The notes below the pieces were generated by a model that was given only the letters and a program-made list of their open reading frames with translations, had not been told where the DNA came from and made no database searches. From Tritrichomonas musculus (Eukaryota > Parabasalia > Tritrichomonadida > Tritrichomonadidae), in contig JAPFFF010000315.1 in NCBI GenBank assembly GCA_039105265.1, forward strand, positions 1 through 26,721: 26,721 bases of DNA. The letters run 5' to 3'. A program made the position numbers and the translations under genes. Positions within the stretch are counted from its first letter, which is position 1. Each line of letters opens with the position of its first letter. Below, piece after piece: positions 23,318 to 26,721 of the stretch.

Positions 23318-25544
23318 AATCGTTTTTAATTATCTTACAAAAGTGTTTGAGATTTGTGTTTTATTTAACTCTGTTCATTTGTGAGAAATGTTAGATTAAG
23401 AATAATTGAGATTAAGCTTTAATTTTTACTGATTTTACTTAATTTCGAAATCGTTTTTAATTATCTTACAAAAGTGTTTGAGATTTGTGTTTTATTTAAC
23501 TCTGTTCATTTGTGAGAAACGTTTGAATAAGAATAATTGATATTGCGCTTTAATTTTTACTGATTTTACTTAATTTCGAAATCGTTTTTAATTATCTTAC
23601 AAAAGTGTTTGAGATTTGTGTTTTATTTAACTCTGTTCATTTGTGAGAAATGTTAGATTAAGAATAATTGAGATTAAGCTTTAATTTTTACTGATTTTAC
23701 TTAATTTCGAAATCGTTTTTAATTATCTTACAAAAGTGTTTGAGATTTGTGTTTTATTTAACTCTGTTCATTTGTGAGAAACGTTTGAATAAGAATAACT
23801 GAGATTAAGCTTTAATTTTTACTGATTTTACTTAATTTCGAAATCGTTTTTAATTATCTTACAAAAGTGTTTGAGATTTGTGTTTTATTTAACTCTGTTC
23901 ATTTGTGAGAAATGTTAGATTAAGAATAACTGAGATTAAGCTTTAATTTTTACTGATTTTACTTAATTTCGAAATCGTTTTTAATTATCTTACAAAAGTG
24001 TTTGAGATTTGTGTTTTATTTAACTCTGTTCATTTGTGAGAAATGTTAGATTAAGAATAACTGAGATTAAGCTTTAATTTTTACTGATTTTACTTAATTT
24101 CGAAATCGTTTATAATTATCTTACAAAAGTGTTTGAGATTTGTGTTTTATTTAACTCTGTTCATTTGTGAGAAACGTTTGAATAAGAATAACTGAGATTA
24201 AGCTTTAATTTTTACTGATTTTACTTAATTTCGAAATCGTTTTTAATTATCTTACAAAAGTGTTTGAGATTTGTGTTTTATTTAACTCTGTTCATTTGTG
24301 AGAAACGTTTGAATAAGAATAACTGAGATTAAGCTTTAATTTTTACTGATTTTACTTAATTTCGAAATCGTTTTTAATTATCTTATAAAAGTGTTTGAGA
24401 TTTGTGTTTTATTTAACTCTGTTCATTTGTGAGAAACGTTTGAATAAGAATAACTGAGATTAAGCTTTAATTTTTACTGATTTTACTTAATTTCGAAATC
24501 GTTTTTAATTATCTTACAAAAGTGTTTGAGATTTGTGTTTTATTTAACTCTGTTCATTTGTGAGAAATGTTAGAATAAGAATAATTGAGATTAAGCTTTA
24601 ATTTTTACTGATTTTACTTAATTTCGAAATCGTTTATAATTATCTTACAAAAGTGTTTGAGATTTGTGTTTTATTTAACTCTGTTCACTTGTGAGAAACG
24701 TTTGAATAAGAATAATTGAGATTAAGCTTTAATTTTTACTGATTTTACTTAATTTCGAAATCGTTTATAATTATCTTACAAAAGTGTTTGAGATTTGTGT
24801 TTTATTTAACTCTGTTCACTTGTGAGAAATGTTAGATTAAGAATAACTGAGATTAAGCTTTAATTTTTACTGATTTTACTTAATTTCGAAATCGTTTTTA
24901 ATTATCTTACAAAAGTGTTTGAGATTTGTGTTTTATTTAACTCTGTTCACTTGTGAGAAACGTTTGAATAAGAATAACTGAGATTAAGCTTTAATTTTTA
25001 CTGATTTTACTTAATTTCGAAATCGTTTTTAATTATCTTACAAAAGTGTTTGAGATTTGTGTTTTATTTAACTCTGTTCATTTGTGAGAAATGTTAGAAT
25101 AAGAATAATTGAGATTAAGCTTTAATTTTTACTGATTTTACTTAATTTCGAAATCGTTTATAATTATCTTACAAAAGTGTTTGAGATTTGTGTTTTATTT
25201 AACTCTGTTTACTTGTGAGAAACGTTTGAATAAGAATAATTGAGATTAAGCTTTAATTTTTACTGATTTTACTTAATTTCGAAATCGTTTATAATTATCT
25301 TACAAAAGTGTTTGAGATTTGTGTTTTATTTAACTCTGTTCACTTGTGAGAAATGTTAGATTAAGAATAACTGAGATTAAGCTTTAATTTTTACTGATTT
25401 TACTTAATTTCGAAATCGTTTTTAATTATCTTACAAAAGTGTTTGAGATTTGTGTTTTATTTAACTCTGTTCACTTGTGAGAAACGTTTGAATAAGAATA
25501 ACTGAGATTAAGCTTTAATTTTTACTGATTTTACTTAATTTCGA
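23318..25544. repeat. 17-monomer segment M179-M195, matched at M28-M44
   Basis: All variable sites agree with 3537-5763. The stretch runs across the right end of the second 68-monomer unit at 24758/24759 without a break in order, which is what shows that M190 is the original right-hand neighbour of the duplicated unit. It ends at M195; M196 (01G0) has no relation to M45 (00F1g). Confidence 0.85.
24497..25544. repeat. Tandem four-monomer pair, right copy (M188-M195)
   Basis: 00H1, 11F1, 11G0, 01F0 then 00H1, 11F1x, 11G0, 01F0, as at M37-M44. In M120-M121 only the first two members survive before the 8.9-kb join. Confidence 0.85.
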
Positions 25545-25937
25545 AATCGTTTTTAATTATCTTACAAAAGTGTTTGAGATTTGTGTTTTATTTAACTCTG
25601 TTCACTTGTGAGAAATGTTAGATTAAGAATAACTGAGATTAAGCTTTAATTTTTACTGATTTTACTTAATTTCGAAATCGTTTTTAATTATCTTACAAAA
25701 GTGTTTGAGATTTGTGTTTTATTTAACTCTGTTCATTTGTGAGAAATGTTAGATTAAGAATAACTGAGATTAAGCTTTAATTTTTACTGATTTTACTTAA
25801 TTTCGAAATCGTTTTTAATTATCTTACAAAAGTGTTTGAGATTTGTGTTTTATTTAACTCTGTTCACTTGTGAGAAACGTTTGAATAAGAATAACTGAGA
25901 TTAAGCTTTAATTTTTACTGATTTTACTTAATTTCGA

Positions 25938-26068
25938 AATCGTTTTTAATTATCTTACAAAAGTGTTTGAGATTTGTGTTTTATTTAACTCTGTTCACTT
26001 GTGAGAAACGTTAGATTAAGAATAATTGAGATTAAGCTTTAATTTTTACTGATTTTACTTAATTTCGA
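25938..26068. repeat. M199, third type-I monomer
   Basis: Barcode 01I1, the same haplotype as M110 and M178, but with different neighbours (01F0 before, 00H1 after; M110 lies between 10G1 and 00G1). Either the same hybrid was moved here, or the same kind of crossover between an 01F and a G1/H1 monomer happened twice. Confidence 0.75.
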
Positions 26069-26330
26069 AATCGTTTTTAATTATCTTACAAAAGTGTTTG
26101 AGATTTGTGTTTTATTTAACTCTGTTCATTTGTGAGAAATGTTAGAATAAGAATAATTGAGATTAAGCTTTAATTTTTACTGATTTTACTTAATTTCGAA
26201 ATCGTTTATAATTATCTTACAAAAGTGTTTGAGATTTGTGTTTTATTTAACTCTGTTCACTTGTGAGAAACGTTTGAATAAGAATAATTGAGATTAAGCT
26301 TTAATTTTTACTGATTTTACTTAATTTCGA

Positions 26331-26461
26331 AATCGTTTATAATTATCTTACAAAAGTGTTTGAGATTTGTGTTTTATTTAACTCTGTTCACTTGTGAGAA
26401 ACGTTTGAATAAGAATAACTGAGATTAAGCTTTAATTTTTACTGATTTTACTTAATTTCGA
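26331..26461. repeat. M202, probable fusion monomer (11F0)
   Basis: In the parallel order on the left (M37-M40, M45-M46), 00H1 11F1 is followed by 11G0, 01F0 and then 00F1g 10G0. Here one monomer, 11F0, stands in place of the pair. Its left part (9A, 61C) fits 11G0 and its right part (type F, 89C) fits 01F0, as expected for a crossover inside the monomer, between bases 9 and 72, that removed 131 bp. The same haplotype occurs at M64 and M132 (and with 39A at M90 and M158), so transfer of an existing 11F0 copy is the alternative. Confidence 0.65.
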
Positions 26462-26721
26462 AATCGTTTTTAATTATCTTACAAAAGTGTTTGAGATTTG
26501 TGTTTTATTTAACTCTGTTCATTTGTGAGAAACGTTTGAATAGGAATAATTGAGATTAAGCTTTAATTTTTACTGATTTTACTTAATTTCGAAATCGTTT
26601 ATAATTATCTTACAAAAGTGTTTGAGATTTGTGTTTTATTTAACTCTGTTCATTTGTGAGAAATGTTAGATTAAGAATAACTGAGATTAAGCTTTAATTT
26701 TTACTGATTTTACTTAATTTC

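Larger units (their letters stand above)
15851..24758. repeat. 68-monomer unit, second copy (M122-M189), 8,908 bp
   Basis: Same 68-haplotype order as M54-M121, directly abutting it. Two differences were found, both at monomer site 9: 15859 T against 6951 A (M122 against M54), and 23457 T against 14549 A (M180 against M112). The offset is an exact whole number of monomers, with no indel between copies. After the unit, M190 (11G0) continues the order that follows M38 (M39, 11G0), so M121 and M190 were neighbours before the event. This shows a tandem duplication and not two unrelated similar stretches. Confidence 0.9.
1..26721. repeat. 131-bp AT-rich satellite array, 204 monomers
   Basis: The window consists entirely of direct head-to-tail copies of one 131-bp unit. 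The phrase AATCGTTT returns at 1, 132, 263, 394 and so on to 26593. Length fits exactly: 204 x 131 = 26,724, less one T missing in M7 and two bases cut from M204, gives 26,721. GC is about 24%. There is no inverted copy, spacer or insertion. Neighbouring copies usually differ at 0-8 of 14 recurrent variable sites and are otherwise identical. No coding capacity is present: stops such as TGA at monomer 31, 65, 90 and 113 recur in every copy, and because 131 is not a multiple of 3 they rotate through all frames. I estimate no frame on either strand stays open beyond roughly 35-40 codons. This is eukaryotic satellite DNA by structure; the family is not recognised and a centromeric role is only inference. 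Confidence 0.98.
24759..26721. repeat. Right array segment M190-M204
   Basis: Barcode: 11G0 01F0 00H1 11F1x 11G0 01F0 01G0 00G0 01F0 01I1 00H1 11F1 11F0 00F1g 10G0. It begins as the continuation of the M28-M44 order, then changes at M196, whose haplotype 01G0 occurs nowhere else. M198-M199 include the third type-I monomer. M200-M204 resemble M37-M46 compressed: 00H1 11F1, a hybrid, then 00F1g 10G0. The array continues past the window end, which cuts M204 two bases short. Confidence 0.82.

Noticed and set aside
1-26721. CRISPR-like array
   Set aside because: The 131-bp copies abut each other with no variable spacers; all differences are substitutions at recurrent sites, apart from one single-base deletion.
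1-26721. Protein-coding genes or a repeat protein
   Set aside because: Stops recur in each monomer, and the 131-bp period rotates them through all frames. I estimate a longest open stretch of about 35-40 codons on either strand, with no plausible product.
1-26721. Bacterial origin iterons or a phage or plasmid repeat
   Set aside because: 204 copies of a 131-bp unit with nested higher-order duplications, and no neighbouring gene, do not resemble known iteron clusters. A eukaryotic satellite explains all of it.
1-26721. A fixed higher-order repeat period over the window
   Set aside because: Offsets of 4, 9, 39, 68, 82 and 83 monomers apply only to limited stretches. No one period explains the whole array, so I describe nested duplications.
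1-26721. Telomeric or simple-sequence repeat
   Set aside because: No short unit such as TTAGG or TTTAGGG is iterated; the shortest true period is 131 bp.

Overview
The whole window is one uninterrupted tandem satellite array. I read 204 head-to-tail copies of a 131-bp monomer, all on the same strand and in the same phase, from the first base to the last. The array runs off both ends of the window, so neither flank is visible. There is no gene, RNA gene, transposon, non-satellite spacer or inversion. The monomer is about 24% GC (in copy 1: T 60, A 40, G 19, C 12). An array of this length, regularity and nested structure is typical of a eukaryotic centromeric, pericentromeric or other heterochromatic satellite. 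I do not recognise the family and cannot name the organism from it.

Numbering: position 1 of the monomer is the first base of the window. Monomer n (Mn) starts at 131(n-1)+1 for n up to 7, and at 131(n-1) from M8 on, because M7 lacks one T. The last copy lacks its final two bases. By hand reading, all substitution variation sits at 14 monomer positions: 9 (T/A), 21 (C/T), 39 (G/A), 59 (C/T), 61 (T/C), 72 (C/T), 76 (T/A), 79 (A/T), 82 (A/G), 89 (C/T), 93 (G/T), 97 (A/G), 98 (A/C) and 112 (C/T). I saw no substitution confined to a single monomer.

Barcode used below: first digit, site 9 (0=T, 1=A). Second digit, site 61 (0=T, 1=C). Letter, sites 72/76/79: F=C/T/A, G=T/A/T, H=T/A/A, I=C/A/T. Last digit, site 89 (0=C, 1=T). 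Suffixes: g=82G, j=93T+97G+98C, k=112T, x=59T, m=39A, p=21T. I count 32 substitution haplotypes.

Layout. M1-M20 (1-2619) is a left segment with haplotypes not seen elsewhere. M21-M53 (2620-6942) holds blocks that recur further right. M54-M121 (6943-15850) and M122-M189 (15851-24758) are two adjacent 68-monomer units of exactly 8,908 bp that differ at only two bases I could find. M190-M204 (24759-26721) resumes the order that follows M38 on the left, then diverges. Smaller duplications are nested inside: 4 monomers (524 bp), 9 monomers (1,179 bp), 20 monomers at a 39-monomer offset (5,109 bp), and an apparently identical 17-monomer stretch at an offset of 19,781 bp.

The main result is this readable history. 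The array grows by in-register unequal exchange or amplification, leaves hybrid monomers at exchange points, and reshuffles a small pool of old alleles instead of accumulating new mutations. I found no sign of a new protein-coding or RNA-based system.
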